NCBI RefSeq assembly: GCF_007713735.2
Contig: NZ_VMNW02000008.1
Location: forward strand, 62,001-126,000
Direction: 5' to 3'
From: Amycolatopsis acidicola
GTDB lineage: Bacteria > Actinomycetota > Actinomycetes > Mycobacteriales > Pseudonocardiaceae
DNA: 64,000 bases
The translations under genes were made by a program, and so were the position numbers. This document shows positions 1-8,386 of the stretch, piece by piece. Numbering within the stretch: the stretch's first letter is position 1; every line of letters starts with the position of its first letter. The notes under the pieces are model-generated. The model saw only the letters and a program-made list of their open reading frames with translations, searched no databases and was not told the DNA's origin.

Positions 1-35
1 CACCCCGATCGAGGTCTCTTGCAGGACTGTCATCC

Positions 36-60
36 AGATTGCTAGAAATACATACGGTAA
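36..60 (+). promoter_or_regulatory. Candidate shared operator/promoter element upstream of the small CxxC gene
   Basis: The stretch starts AGATTGCT, then 4 nt, then ATA. The same arrangement occurs upstream of the selenoprotein operon (6058) and of the CoA operon (13605). It lies about 45-70 bases before the ATG at 106. It may be an operator or part of a promoter; no binding protein is demonstrated. Confidence 0.4.
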
Positions 61-105
61 TCTTGCTTGTGATTGAGCGGGCTCCGCGACAGGAAGGGCG
101 CTGAC

Positions 106-372
106 ATGGCTGACTCCGGTGAGGACCTCAACAATGCTCTGGCCGGTATGGCCCAGGGGCTCGAAGCCGACGGCTACACACTCGACGCTTCGTGGGTCGG
201 CGATTCTTCTGTCCGGCTGCAGGTGGGCGCGACCGCCGACGCCTGTGAAGACTGCTTGGTCCCGCAGCACGTCATGAGCCGCATGGCCGCGTCACTGCTG
301 GGCCAGGCCGGCGTGTCGGTCGAGGAGACCCAGATCGAGGTGGTCTACCCCGACGGCAGCCTTGCCGGCTGA
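106..372 (+). CDS. Small CxxC protein upstream of selD (unknown function)
   Basis: An 88-residue protein I cannot assign firmly. The start at 106 is chosen because GGAAGG lies about 9 bases upstream; an earlier in-frame start at 73 lacks a comparable site. Around residues 50-60 is a CEDCLVP segment (CxxC followed by hydrophobic-Pro), then a Met-rich helix and a C-terminal IEVVYPDG strand. That layout loosely resembles NifU C-terminal-type scaffolds, where a CxxC begins a helix, but the similarity is by eye only. No signal peptide or membrane segment is visible. It points in the same direction as selD, 163 bases upstream, with no obvious terminator between, so co-transcription and a role as a metal, Fe-S or selenium carrier is possible but inferred. 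Confidence 0.75.
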   Translation: MADSGEDLNNALAGMAQGLEADGYTLDASWVGDSSVRLQVGATADACEDCLVPQHVMSRMAASLLGQAGVSVEETQIEVVYPDGSLAG

Positions 373-535
373 CCGGACCTTGAGATCGCGGAGGTCTCCA
401 GCACCAAGTCCACGGCTTGCCGCGGCATCCCCAGGGTGTACGAACGAGCTGGAAACAGCGACCTTCGACCAGATCCGCTACCAGCGTGACGGTTCGCTGA
501 TGCCCGGCGGTTCGAGGGCTACCCAGGAGACGAGC

Positions 536-1546
536 ATGAGTCGCACGATCCCGACGGCACCGATTCGCATGACGCAGTACGCCCATGGCGGTGGCTGCGC
601 ATGCAAGATCCCGCCAGGCGAGCTGGAACAAGCCGTCGCCGGGCTCGTCGGTGCGAACTTCGGAGAACGCGAACTACTCGTCGGTCTCGACGACGGTGAC
701 GACGCCGCCGCGGTTCGCCTCGAAGGAGACGCGGCGATAATCGCCACGACCGACTTCTTCACTCCCGTCGTCGACGATCCCTACGACTGGGGCCGGATCG
801 CCGCGGCGAACGCACTCTCCGATGTGTACGCGATGGGCGGACGGCCCTTGCTCGCGGTGAATCTCGTCGGCTGGCCGCGCGAGACGTTGCCACTGGAACT
901 GCTCACCGAGGTGTTGCGGGGCGGCGCCGACATCGCCCGTGAGGCCGCGTGCCCGCTCGCGGGCGGGCACAGCATCGACGACCCGGAACCCAAATACGGA
1001 CTGGCCGTCACCGGACTCGGCAGTGCGGATCAGTTGCTTCGCCTGGACGCCGGCCGACCGGGTACTCCGTTGTCGCTGACGAAACCGCTCGGCGTCGGTG
1101 TGCTCAACACCCGGCACAAGGCGACGGGGCAGCGGTTCGCACAGGCCATCGCCACGATGACAACTCTCAACGCCGACGCCGCCGAGCAGGCATTGCTCGC
1201 GGGTTGCAGGTGCGCGACGGACGTGACCGGGTTCGGCCTGCTCGGGCATCTCTACAAAATGGCTCGAGCGAGCGGGGTCACCGCGTGTCTCGATCCGAAG
1301 GCGGTGCCCTACCTCGACGATGCCCGCAAAGCCGCCCTCGACGGCTACGTCAGCGGCGGTACCCGACGCAACCTCGACTGGGTAGCCCCGCATACCCGCT
1401 GGGGTTCCCGCGTGGATGAAGTCGAGATGTTGCTACTCGCCGACGCTCAGACCTCTGGCGGATTGCTGGTGGCCGGAGAGATACCGGGCGCTCCGGTGAT
1501 CGGGGAACTGATCGAGGCCACGGACACGCCGCTGGTTGTGGGTTGA
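536..1546 (+). CDS. selD: Selenide, water dikinase (selenophosphate synthetase)
   Basis: SelD makes selenophosphate, the selenium donor for Sec-tRNA, from selenide and ATP. The product has 336 residues, normal for the family. The N-terminal glycine-rich motif GGGCACK (residues 18-24) carries the catalytic Cys21 and Lys24, matching Cys17 and Lys20 of E. coli SelD. The active-site codon is TGC, so this SelD is a cysteine form and not itself a selenoprotein. AIR-synthase-type features follow, including the Asp-rich DDGDDAA region and ANALSDVYAMGG. The ATG at 536 is preceded by AGGAG six bases upstream; the open frame extends further 5' but without a better start. The stop overlaps the selA start by one base, so selD-selA are translationally coupled. 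Confidence 0.96.
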   Translation: MSRTIPTAPIRMTQYAHGGGCACKIPPGELEQAVAGLVGANFGERELLVGLDDGDDAAAVRLEGDAAIIATTDFFTPVVDDPYDWGRIAAANALSDVYAMGGRPLLAVNLVGWPRETLPLELLTEVLRGGADIAREAACPLAGGHSIDDPEPKYGLAVTGLGSADQLLRLDAGRPGTPLSLTKPLGVGVLNTRHKATGQRFAQAIATMTTLNADAAEQALLAGCRCATDVTGFGLLGHLYKMARASGVTACLDPKAVPYLDDARKAALDGYVSGGTRRNLDWVAPHTRWGSRVDEVEMLLLADAQTSGGLLVAGEIPGAPVIGELIEATDTPLVVG

Positions 1547-2844
1547 TGGCGCGCACCGACCTGCGGCGGGCGGTCCCCCGCACTGACGTGGTGCTCGCCG
1601 ATCCGCGGCTGGCCGAGGCGCACACCCGCTTCGGCCGCGAGGTGCTCAAGCGGGCGGTACACGCCGCCCAACAGGAGGTCCGCAGCGGCGCGCTCGTTCC
1701 CGAAGGGGTCGTCGAGGCGGTGCTCGCCACGCTGGGCCGGAGGCCCAGTTCACTACGACCGGTACTCAACGCGACCGGCGTCGTCCTGCACACCAACCTC
1801 GGCCGCGCACCGTTGTCCGCGGCGGCGACCGAAGCGATCACCCTGGCGGCCGGGTACACCGACGTCGAGTACGACGTGCACACCGGCGCCCGCGCGCGGC
1901 GTGGCGCGGCCGCGACCACGGCGCTGCGCAATGCTGTACCGGCCGCGCAGGACGCACTCGTAGTCAACAATGGCGCCGCCGCGCTGGTGCTCGCGGCCAC
2001 GGCGCTCGCAGCGGGGCGGAAGATCATTGTCAGCCGGGGAGAGCTCGTCGAGATCGGTGATGGGTTTCGTATTCCTGAGCTGATCGCCAGCACCGGAGCG
2101 CGGCTGCACGAGGTCGGGACCACGAACCGCACGAACATCGCCGACTACGCCGCCGCGCTCGGGCCGGACACCGGGTTCATCCTCAAAGTCCATCCCTCGA
2201 ACTTCGCCGTCCGCGGGTTCACCTCCGCGGTTTCGGTGCGCGAACTCGCCGGCCTCGGCGTTCCAGTCGTCGCCGACATCGGGTCGGGGTTGTTGCGGCC
2301 GGAACCGTCGCTGCCGACCGAACCCGATGCCCAGTCATGGCTGGCCGAGGGCGCGACCGTGGTCACCGCGAGTGGCGACAAGCTGCTCGGCGGCCCACAG
2401 GCCGGGCTGGTGCTGGGTGAAGGCGAAACCGTTCACCAGTTGCGGAAACACCCGCTTGCGCGGGCCCTTCGCGTCGACAAGCTCACCCTGGCTGCCTTCG
2501 AGGCGACGCTCACTTCCGCTGAACCCACGCCGGTCACCCGCGCCCTGCACGCCGACGCGGACACACTGCGCGCGCGGGCCGACCGGATCGCCAGGGAGCT
2601 GGCTCAGCACGGGGTCTGTGCCGAAGTCGTCGCGTCGGATGGCGTGGTCGGCGGCGGCGGCGCGCCCGAGGAGCGGTTGCCCGGCTGGGCAGTAGCTCTC
2701 CCCCAGGCATATGCCGAACTTCTGCGGGTGGGTGAGCCGTGCGTCGTCGGCCGGGTCGAGGACGGGCGCTGCTTGCTTGATCCCCGCTGCATACCCGACA
2801 GCGACGACGAACGGTTGATACTCGCGGTGCGAGCTTGCGCGTGA
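1546..2844 (+). CDS. selA: L-seryl-tRNA(Sec) selenium transferase
   Basis: SelA is a PLP enzyme that converts Ser-tRNA(Sec) to Sec-tRNA(Sec) using selenophosphate; bacterial SelA works as a large oligomer in the cytosol. The 432-residue length is typical. The PLP lysine is in the SGDKLLGGPQAG motif (about residue 279), and the N-terminal HTNLGRAP stretch and VVADIGSGLL segment are family hallmarks. ATG at 1546 shares its A with the selD stop; a TTG one codon upstream is the only alternative. The gene is followed by a very strong bidirectional hairpin terminator. Together with selB and selC downstream, this completes the bacterial Sec pathway. Confidence 0.96.
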   Translation: MARTDLRRAVPRTDVVLADPRLAEAHTRFGREVLKRAVHAAQQEVRSGALVPEGVVEAVLATLGRRPSSLRPVLNATGVVLHTNLGRAPLSAAATEAITLAAGYTDVEYDVHTGARARRGAAATTALRNAVPAAQDALVVNNGAAALVLAATALAAGRKIIVSRGELVEIGDGFRIPELIASTGARLHEVGTTNRTNIADYAAALGPDTGFILKVHPSNFAVRGFTSAVSVRELAGLGVPVVADIGSGLLRPEPSLPTEPDAQSWLAEGATVVTASGDKLLGGPQAGLVLGEGETVHQLRKHPLARALRVDKLTLAAFEATLTSAEPTPVTRALHADADTLRARADRIARELAQHGVCAEVVASDGVVGGGGAPEERLPGWAVALPQAYAELLRVGEPCVVGRVEDGRCLLDPRCIPDSDDERLILAVRACA

Positions 2845-2908
2845 TCGCACCGCGAGGAACACGATGACGACCTCAGCTGCGGCCGAGAAGCCGAAATAGC
2901 TCAAAAGC

Positions 2909-2941
2909 GCCCGCCGTCCGACCGGTGGTCGGACGGCGGGC
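2909..2941. terminator. Bidirectional hairpin terminator between selA and the UGSC operon
   Basis: A perfect 15-bp stem (2909-2923 with 2927-2941) closes a 3-nt loop GGT. It lies between the convergent ends of selA and the leftward gene ending at 2962, with an A-run on the left flank. It should terminate both transcripts. Confidence 0.85.
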
Positions 2942-2961
2942 ACTCTACTGCACTAGGGGCG

Positions 2962-4053
2962 TCAGTTCGAATGATCCGTGTTCATGCGGATCTCGCGGGT
3001 CACCGCCTGGTGCCTGGGCCCACCCCAGGACGGCATCCAGCTGGAGTGCAGGCCTGCCCCGCCGACAACCGTGATCAGGAAGTTCGACGGGTCTTTCACC
3101 ACTGGAATCGGCGTCTTGCCGTCCCATTCCCCATGCTGCGCCGGGGTGGTGCGGCGTCGTTCGATGTGCTCGGCCGACAACCGGTCGACCGGCACCCGAG
3201 CGTGCTCGAAGAGATAAGCGCGGATCTCATCCCTGCCGACCTTCTCCCGCCCCAGGATCGCGGCGTGCTCCGGGCCGAGCGCGATGAACAGGTCCGACCC
3301 GGTCGTGAACCGGAAGTTCGACGAGCCGGCGGAGGTGATGCTGTTGGCCAGGATCTTCAGGAAGCTCTCGGCCTTGGTCGCGTCCTGGCCATTGATGTCG
3401 TGCGGCCCTTCGAGACCGAGCACCGTGACGGTGCTGGCGTCCTCGGCGAACCCGCGCTCGACGTGGAACGGTTCCCACGGACTCTGTTCCTGATTCTCCG
3501 CGAAACAATAGGTGTACTTGGCCGGTGTGCCCTGGGTTGCCTTGTCGACCTCCCCCGGCTTGGCGCCACCGAGGTTGCGCAGGATCAACCGGATCGCCCG
3601 GCCGATCGTGGCGTTCGCGCGCCACCCCGGACCGAGGGCGCCCGAACCGGAATTGATGTCGAGCTTCTGGGAGACCGGGCCCGATACGAAGGTGACGATG
3701 CCGCAAGGGTGAGTTGTCGCCTGCACACCGAAGAGGTCGAACCCGCCGGTGGTCATCGCCTCGACCGCGGCGATGACCACCGGCAGGTACTCGGGTCGGC
3801 AGCCGGCCATCACCGCGTTGATCGCAATCGCCTCGACCGTGGCCGGGCCGTTCCGCGGCGGGATCTTCTCCGCGATCAGAGTGTCGGGCGCCAGCCCGTT
3901 CGCTTCGATCATGCGCGCGACCCGCTCCGGGGTCGGTGGCACGATCGGGAGCCCGTCGGTGTTACCGCGCTGGTAGAGGAACTCCTCGATGTCCTCGAGT
4001 TCGCCCTCGACCGTGAGCCGTTCCGATGCCGGCACTCCGGTCCCGGGACTCAT
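2962..4053 (-). CDS. Uncharacterised partner of the UGSC selenoprotein
   Basis: A 363-residue soluble protein whose function I do not know. It opens with a helical segment and TDGLPIVPPTPERV, then a Pro/Arg stretch IPPRNGPATVEAIAINAV and MAGCRPEYLPVV. Later it has GPGWRANATIGRAIRLIL and an N-terminal-half ATTHPCG Cys. I recall proteins with this TDGLP-IPPTPERV signature beside UGSC-family genes, but cannot verify that here. ATG at 4053 is preferred because AGGAG lies nine bases upstream; ATG at 4059 would be only three bases from it. Only 12 bases separate it from the selenoprotein stop, so the two are in one operon and probably act on the same substrate or in a complex. Confidence 0.85.
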   Translation of the reverse strand: MSPGTGVPASERLTVEGELEDIEEFLYQRGNTDGLPIVPPTPERVARMIEANGLAPDTLIAEKIPPRNGPATVEAIAINAVMAGCRPEYLPVVIAAVEAMTTGGFDLFGVQATTHPCGIVTFVSGPVSQKLDINSGSGALGPGWRANATIGRAIRLILRNLGGAKPGEVDKATQGTPAKYTYCFAENQEQSPWEPFHVERGFAEDASTVTVLGLEGPHDINGQDATKAESFLKILANSITSAGSSNFRFTTGSDLFIALGPEHAAILGREKVGRDEIRAYLFEHARVPVDRLSAEHIERRRTTPAQHGEWDGKTPIPVVKDPSNFLITVVGGAGLHSSWMPSWGGPRHQAVTREIRMNTDHSN

Positions 4054-4065
4054 GATCATCAACTC

Positions 4066-4611
4066 CTATTCCTGGCCGGTGATCAGCTTGACGAGCGTGG
4101 CGACTGCCGCCTCGGCCTTGGCCCTGACCTGGTCCTCCGGCAGCCCGGCACCGAGCGGATGCGGAACCGCGCAGATCTGGATCTCCGGCAGCCCGAGAGC
4201 CGTCGCCTCGATCTTGGCCAGCCCGTTGAACGAGGTCGTTGTCACGATCAGTGACGGGATCCCCTGCTTTTCGAGGGTGACTGCGTCATGGAGACTCCAC
4301 GACGTGCAGCTGCCTCAATCACCGAGTCCGGTCACCGCGAAATCGGTGGCGGTCTTGATCTTCTTGATGATCTCCGGCGCGACGCCGACGGTCCGGCCCG
4401 GCTTGCGGAACCGCTGAACCTCGGCCACCCCGTGGTCGCGCAGGAGCAGCTCTTCGACCCTGTCGCAGAAGATGTCGAAGTTCGGCTTGGTGTTGTCGAC
4501 GAAGGCGATTCGCAGTCCCTCCATGCTGGCAGGGCGCGGGTTGAAGAAGCTTTCGCTCGCGGCGGGCATCGTGACCGGATCAAGGATGACCGTACGTGGA
4601 CGTGGTGCCAT
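4066..4611 (-). CDS. UGSC-family selenoprotein (in-frame TGA = selenocysteine)
   Basis: The reading frame starts at ATG 4611 (GGAGG about 7 bases upstream) and meets TGA at 4315-4317 after 98 codons. It then continues open, with coherent protein sequence, to TAG at 4066-4068. Reading TGA as Sec gives 181 residues with the motif U99-G-S-C102 after TDFAVTGLGD. Downstream come SWSLHDAVTLEKQGIP, a hydrophobic strand (SLIVTTTSFNGLA) and a CAVPHPLGAG segment. UGSC proteins are a named family with either Sec or Cys at this position; the U/Cys pair three apart suggests a redox or nucleophilic active site, function unknown. Support for Sec: a hairpin at the right place after the UGA and selA, selB, selC and selD in the same 8 kb. 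Conventional annotation would truncate it at residue 98. Confidence 0.92.
4282..4308 (-). promoter_or_regulatory. SECIS-like hairpin directing Sec insertion at UGA 4315-4317
   Basis: In the mRNA, 11 nt follow the UGA, then GUCGUGG and CCAUGAC form a 7-bp stem (one G-U pair) around loop AGUCU. The stem extends by three more pairs (UGC with GCA) past a 2-nt bulge. The 11-nt spacing and a loop containing G-U-C-U resemble what I recall of the E. coli fdhF element. It lies inside the coding region, as bacterial SECIS elements do. Confidence 0.8.
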
Positions 4612-4641
4612 GTGTTCCTCCGTTTCCTGAGTGGACAAGGT

Positions 4642-6003
4642 TCAGTCTGCCGTCGACTTCTCGACGAGCAACTGGTGGGAATAGTTGTGTCGGCGGGAAA
4701 TGAGGTTGATCGCGATCGCCCCCACCAGGGCCGGGACCGCGAGGACCACGATCGTCAGCTTGAAGGGCGCTCCCCCGCCGGACAGCCCGCCCAGAACAAT
4801 CGGCCCGACGATGCCGCCGACACGGCCGAGCGCGAAGTTGTAGGCGGTTGCCGTCGAGCGCGTCGAGGGACGGTAGTACGAGGGCGAGTACGAATTGAGC
4901 AGGTTTTGCACGCTGTTGAACGCGCCGCCGGCCAGTCCCGCGAACACCAGCAGGAACACGTAGTTGTGCGTGAAACCCAGCAGCGCGATCGAAGCACCGG
5001 CGAGCAGGAACAGCACGGCGAGCACAGGGCGTGCGTCGAATCGGTCGGCGAGCCGGCCACCGATGATGCTGACCGGCACCGCCGTCAGCGCCGCAGGCAG
5101 CAGCAGGGCGATGCTGGCGGTGTCGGTATGCCCTTGATTGACCATCAACTTCGGCAGCCAGAAGCTGAAGCCGTTGTTCACATAGGTGCTGCACATGTAG
5201 CACAGCAGGAACAGCAAGGTGGGAACAGCCCGGTTGTCGCGGAAAACCTCGATCAGCGGCACCTTGGCGGCGGGCACGTCCGCGGTCAGAACGGCGTCGT
5301 CGGACAGTCGCGCGTCAGGCTGGGCGCGCCGCATGAAGTGACGCAGCCGCTCCTTCTGGCCGCTCCGGATCAGGTACCCGGTGGCCTCGGGGAGGAAGCG
5401 GTGATACAGCGGATAAAGGACGACAAGGCAGGCCGCGCCACCGAAGATCGCCCGCCAGCCGACGTGCGGCATGACCAGGATCCCGACGAGCGCTCCGGAC
5501 GCTGTTCCCAGCGACACGCCGGTCGCGACGGTCGTGCCGATCAGGGTCAAGCGGCGACGGTGCGGAATGTATTCACTGATCAGCGCCAGGACGTTGATCA
5601 AAATACCGCCGTTGACGATGCCGAAGAGCAGTCGCGCGGACGCGAACGACACGGATCCGCTGCTGATCGCGGCGAGTGCCATCGACCCATAAGAGATGAT
5701 CGTGCACGAGAGGATGATGCGCTTGCGCCCCACGCGATCGGCGAGGGGACCGAAGATCAGCGCGCCGATCAGGGTGCCGAACGCGGCCGCCGAACCGAGC
5801 GCCCCGGCTTCCCACTCACTCAGATGCAGGGCCTTGCTCAAGGTCGGTAAAGCCGCGCCATACACATAAAGGTCGTACCCCTCGGTGATCGCGAGCAACG
5901 CGCAGGCGACCAACATCTGAATCTGGAAAGCATTGACCCGCCCTTCGCCGAGCCACTTGTTCGCATTGACGGTCAACTGTTGCTGTGGGGCGATCTCACT
6001 CAC
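4642..6003 (-). CDS. MFS transporter, aromatic/organic-acid symporter type
   Basis: A 453-residue, 12-helix major facilitator. The first-half loop motif GPLADRVGRKRI and second-half GGRLADRFDARP are the two motif A copies; GYDLYVYGAALPTL in helix 1 resembles aromatic-acid:H+ symporters (MhpT/BenK/AAHS type). GTG at 6003 is chosen because AAGGAG lies eight bases upstream. It is first in the leftward operon and ends 30 bases before the selenoprotein start. It therefore probably imports the compound on which the selenoprotein and its partner act. The substrate is not determinable from sequence. Confidence 0.9.
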   Translation of the reverse strand: MSEIAPQQQLTVNANKWLGEGRVNAFQIQMLVACALLAITEGYDLYVYGAALPTLSKALHLSEWEAGALGSAAAFGTLIGALIFGPLADRVGRKRIILSCTIISYGSMALAAISSGSVSFASARLLFGIVNGGILINVLALISEYIPHRRRLTLIGTTVATGVSLGTASGALVGILVMPHVGWRAIFGGAACLVVLYPLYHRFLPEATGYLIRSGQKERLRHFMRRAQPDARLSDDAVLTADVPAAKVPLIEVFRDNRAVPTLLFLLCYMCSTYVNNGFSFWLPKLMVNQGHTDTASIALLLPAALTAVPVSIIGGRLADRFDARPVLAVLFLLAGASIALLGFTHNYVFLLVFAGLAGGAFNSVQNLLNSYSPSYYRPSTRSTATAYNFALGRVGGIVGPIVLGGLSGGGAPFKLTIVVLAVPALVGAIAINLISRRHNYSHQLLVEKSTAD

Positions 6004-6057
6004 CTGCGCAACTCCTTCGTGTCGACTTTGACCGGAGGCAACTCAGAAACACTAGCA

Positions 6058-6083
6058 GGATTGCTCTCAATATCGCTAGTAAA
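6058..6083 (-). promoter_or_regulatory. Candidate operator upstream of the selenoprotein operon
   Basis: GGATTGCT, 4 nt, ATA, then GCTAG, with an inverted ACTAGC copy just left of it (about 6050). The motif is written in plus orientation and matches sites at 36 and 13605. It lies about 55-80 bases upstream of the MFS start. The rest of 6004-6211 shows no gene. Confidence 0.45.
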
Positions 6084-6211
6084 GTTGTGACCAGTTTGAA
6101 TCGTCATGTCCTAGCGGGCTGGTGAGGCTCGAGACCGCACCTCGTTGCGGGCGCGTTGACAATTGACGGCGAAGCAAAGTGGGCAGCCGCGGGGCCTCGC
6201 TGCGGAAACGG

Positions 6212-8032
6212 CTACCGGCCGCTCGTCCGGGCGCGCCGGACCATCTCCCGATGGGTGGTGTCCACCCGGCGGGTCCAGCCGCGGCCGTCGAGGTGCTCCA
6301 GCAGCGGGACCGCCACCCGGCGAGTCGTCTGGAGAGCCTGACGCGCCTGGCTCATGGTGAACGGCTGGTCGAGCGCCGCCAGCCGACGGGCTGCCAACGC
6401 CGGCGCCGACGGCAACAAGACGACCCCGTCGAGCCGGATCAGCCGTCCGGCGCGTTCAGCGGCGGCCAGCTCCCGGGACCCCAGGCCGAGGGTGCGCAAT
6501 TCCTGGGCTTCGGGGGCATCGAACGGCTCCGCGGACAGCCGGGCTTCAACCGCGGCGACCGCTGCCGTTATCGGTCCGAGCTCGTCGCGGCTGCCGGGCA
6601 GAAGCACCTGCCCGCCATGTCGCTCGAGGCCGGCGCAGTCGATCACAGCGTCCAGCAGCACGCTGGAAGGGAGTGCCAGCAGGCCGGCAGCGGCACCCCG
6701 GGACAACCCGCCGGACAACGGATCCCGCGCATGCAATTCGGTCAGCTCCGACCGCAAGCGATCTCGCCAGGTCAAAAGGGTCGCCTCAGCCACCAGCCAG
6801 TCGCCGACAGCGCGTACTCCGGCCGGCAGGGAGCTGGCCGGAAGACCGAGCAGCTCGAGCTCACGCAGTCGGACGGCACCGCGGCGCGCGACTTCCGCGG
6901 CGAGATCACCCTCGACACCCCGCCGCGCCAGTGTGATCCCACGGCGAATGCCGTCGCCACGCCGGCTCAACTCGGGCGGGTCCACATCGAGCACGAACGC
7001 TCCGCCGAAGACCCGGCGACCGCCCGGATCACGAAGGACCAGCCGATCCCCGAGCATGAGCGGCAACGCTCGATCGAAGAACAGCCGGGCATGATCCTCG
7101 TCGAATCCTCGTACCCGTGCCGACATCGCGGCCGTACCGACGTGCACGGTGAGCTGACGCGGGGCGTCACCGAAGGAAGTCCCGCTGACTCTCCGGACGT
7201 CGACCGTGTCGGTGATCCACCATGCGCCGGGGGTTATCAGCGCGTCACCGCGATGGACCGAATCCGCGGCCGCCCCCCGGAGGTTGACCGCGGCCCGGGT
7301 GACGGGCTCCAGCGTCTCCGCGGACTCCCCCCGGCTGTGCAACCCACGGACTTGTACCTGCCGTACCGTGTTCGCACCCACCAGGCTCAGCTGATCGCCT
7401 CGGCTGAGACAGCCGGCCGGGAGTGTTCCGGTGACGACGGTGCCCGCGCCGGAAATCGTGAACGATCGGTCCACCCAGAGCCGCACCCGGTCGTCTGCCG
7501 GCGGCGGGGGCATCGCGGCCAGAACGGTGTCCAATGTGGACCGCAGTTCATCCAGCCCGGTGCCGTCGAAAGCCGAGACCGAAACCAAGGGCGCGTCGGC
7601 CAGGCCCGTGCCGGCGAGCTCCGACCGGACCTGCCGGACAACGTCGTCCAGCGGCTGCCGTGCTCGATCCGCCCGGCTGAGCACGATCACGCCGTGCCGG
7701 ATCCCGAGCGCCGCCACCGCATCGCGATGATCGTCGCTCTGCGGCCGCCAGCCCTCGTCGGCGGCGACCACGAAGCACACCACCGGTGCCGGGCCGAGTC
7801 CCGCAAGCATGTTGCCCAGGAATCGCTCGTGACCGGGCACGTCGACGAACGCGACTCGCCGGCCGGACGGCAGGGCAGTCCAGACGAACCCGAGATCGAT
7901 GGTCAGGCCCCGCCGGTGTTCCTCGGCCCAGCGATCGGGATCCATTCCGGTGAGTGTGCGGACCAGCGTGCTTTTGCCATGGTCCACATGGCCGGCCGTG
8001 GCGACGACATGGTCCATCACCGCAGAATCCAT
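6212..8032 (-). CDS. selB: Selenocysteine-specific elongation factor SelB
   Basis: SelB is the EF-Tu-like GTPase that carries Sec-tRNA(Sec) to UGA codons by binding the SECIS hairpin. The 606-residue length is typical. GTPase motifs are clear at the N terminus: P-loop GHVDHGKST, the DVPGHERF G3 motif, and a VIVLSRAD G4 motif where NKAD would be usual. Beta-barrel domains follow, then a C-terminal arm of winged helices (last ~230 residues) that in characterised SelB proteins recognises SECIS RNA. The start is 8032 or the second ATG at 8017 ([12 protein letters not shown]); neither has a strong ribosome site. It lies directly downstream of selC in the same direction. Confidence 0.95.
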   Translation of the reverse strand: MDSAVMDHVVATAGHVDHGKSTLVRTLTGMDPDRWAEEHRRGLTIDLGFVWTALPSGRRVAFVDVPGHERFLGNMLAGLGPAPVVCFVVAADEGWRPQSDDHRDAVAALGIRHGVIVLSRADRARQPLDDVVRQVRSELAGTGLADAPLVSVSAFDGTGLDELRSTLDTVLAAMPPPPADDRVRLWVDRSFTISGAGTVVTGTLPAGCLSRGDQLSLVGANTVRQVQVRGLHSRGESAETLEPVTRAAVNLRGAAADSVHRGDALITPGAWWITDTVDVRRVSGTSFGDAPRQLTVHVGTAAMSARVRGFDEDHARLFFDRALPLMLGDRLVLRDPGGRRVFGGAFVLDVDPPELSRRGDGIRRGITLARRGVEGDLAAEVARRGAVRLRELELLGLPASSLPAGVRAVGDWLVAEATLLTWRDRLRSELTELHARDPLSGGLSRGAAAGLLALPSSVLLDAVIDCAGLERHGGQVLLPGSRDELGPITAAVAAVEARLSAEPFDAPEAQELRTLGLGSRELAAAERAGRLIRLDGVVLLPSAPALAARRLAALDQPFTMSQARQALQTTRRVAVPLLEHLDGRGWTRRVDTTHREMVRRARTSGR

Positions 8033-8167
8033 CCTGGCTCATCGATAACGGCGGCCGCGTCTCCCATGGTGTCGCCCACGGAAGCCGGCCGGGTGCTGTC
8101 CACACTGTTCTGGAGTGACAGCGCGGCGTCGGTCACGACGATTCCTCCGAATACAGGAGGTGTGTCT

Positions 8168-8263
8168 TGGCGGAGGCGGACGGGAATCGAACCCGCCAGG
8201 CCGAGATACTCGGCCTCACCGGTTTTGAAGACCGAGGGGACCACCAGGAACCCTAACGCCTCC
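8168..8263 (-). tRNA. selC: tRNA-Sec (anticodon UCA), CCA encoded
   Basis: On the minus strand the 5' acceptor GGAGGCG pairs with the 3' CGCCTCC, followed by discriminator G and an encoded CCA. The anticodon UCA is at 8226-8228 within a CUUCAAA loop. A long variable arm (GGCCGAG/CTCGGCC) and a T-arm containing GGTTCGATTCC are present. Total length is 96 nt with CCA, as expected for the unusually long bacterial tRNA-Sec. A possible -10 (TATGCT, minus strand, 8279-8284) lies 15 bases upstream. This tRNA reads UGA, matching the in-frame codon at 4315. Confidence 0.96.
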
Positions 8264-8296
8264 CTGCCTGACCAACTTAGCATACCGGCTCGGGAC

Positions 8297-8318
8297 GACC
8301 GCTCCGCGGAGAGCGATC
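8297..8318 (-). terminator. Weak hairpin downstream of trxA
   Basis: An 8-bp stem (8297-8304 with 8311-8318, one wobble) and 6-nt loop lie between the trxA stop and selC. There is no U-tract, so termination is uncertain. The hairpin could instead mark the processing boundary of a trxA-selC transcript. Confidence 0.35.
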
Positions 8319-8386
8319 ACCTTTGGCAGCACAGGAATTCCGTGCGCCAAGCCGCTGCCGGTCGGTCACGCTTTTCTCGCCCTCCG

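Noticed and set aside
596-607. Selenocysteine in SelD itself
   Set aside because: The active-site codon is TGC (Cys), not TGA.
4315-4317. TGA in the UGSC gene as a premature stop or frameshift
   Set aside because: The frame after it stays open and protein-like, UGSC matches a named family, a hairpin lies at the right spacing and Sec machinery is adjacent.
4288-5850. A 520-codon rightward frame over the selenoprotein and MFS genes
   Set aside because: It is the antisense shadow of high-GC genes on the other strand and is rich in Arg/Gln/Asp without domains.
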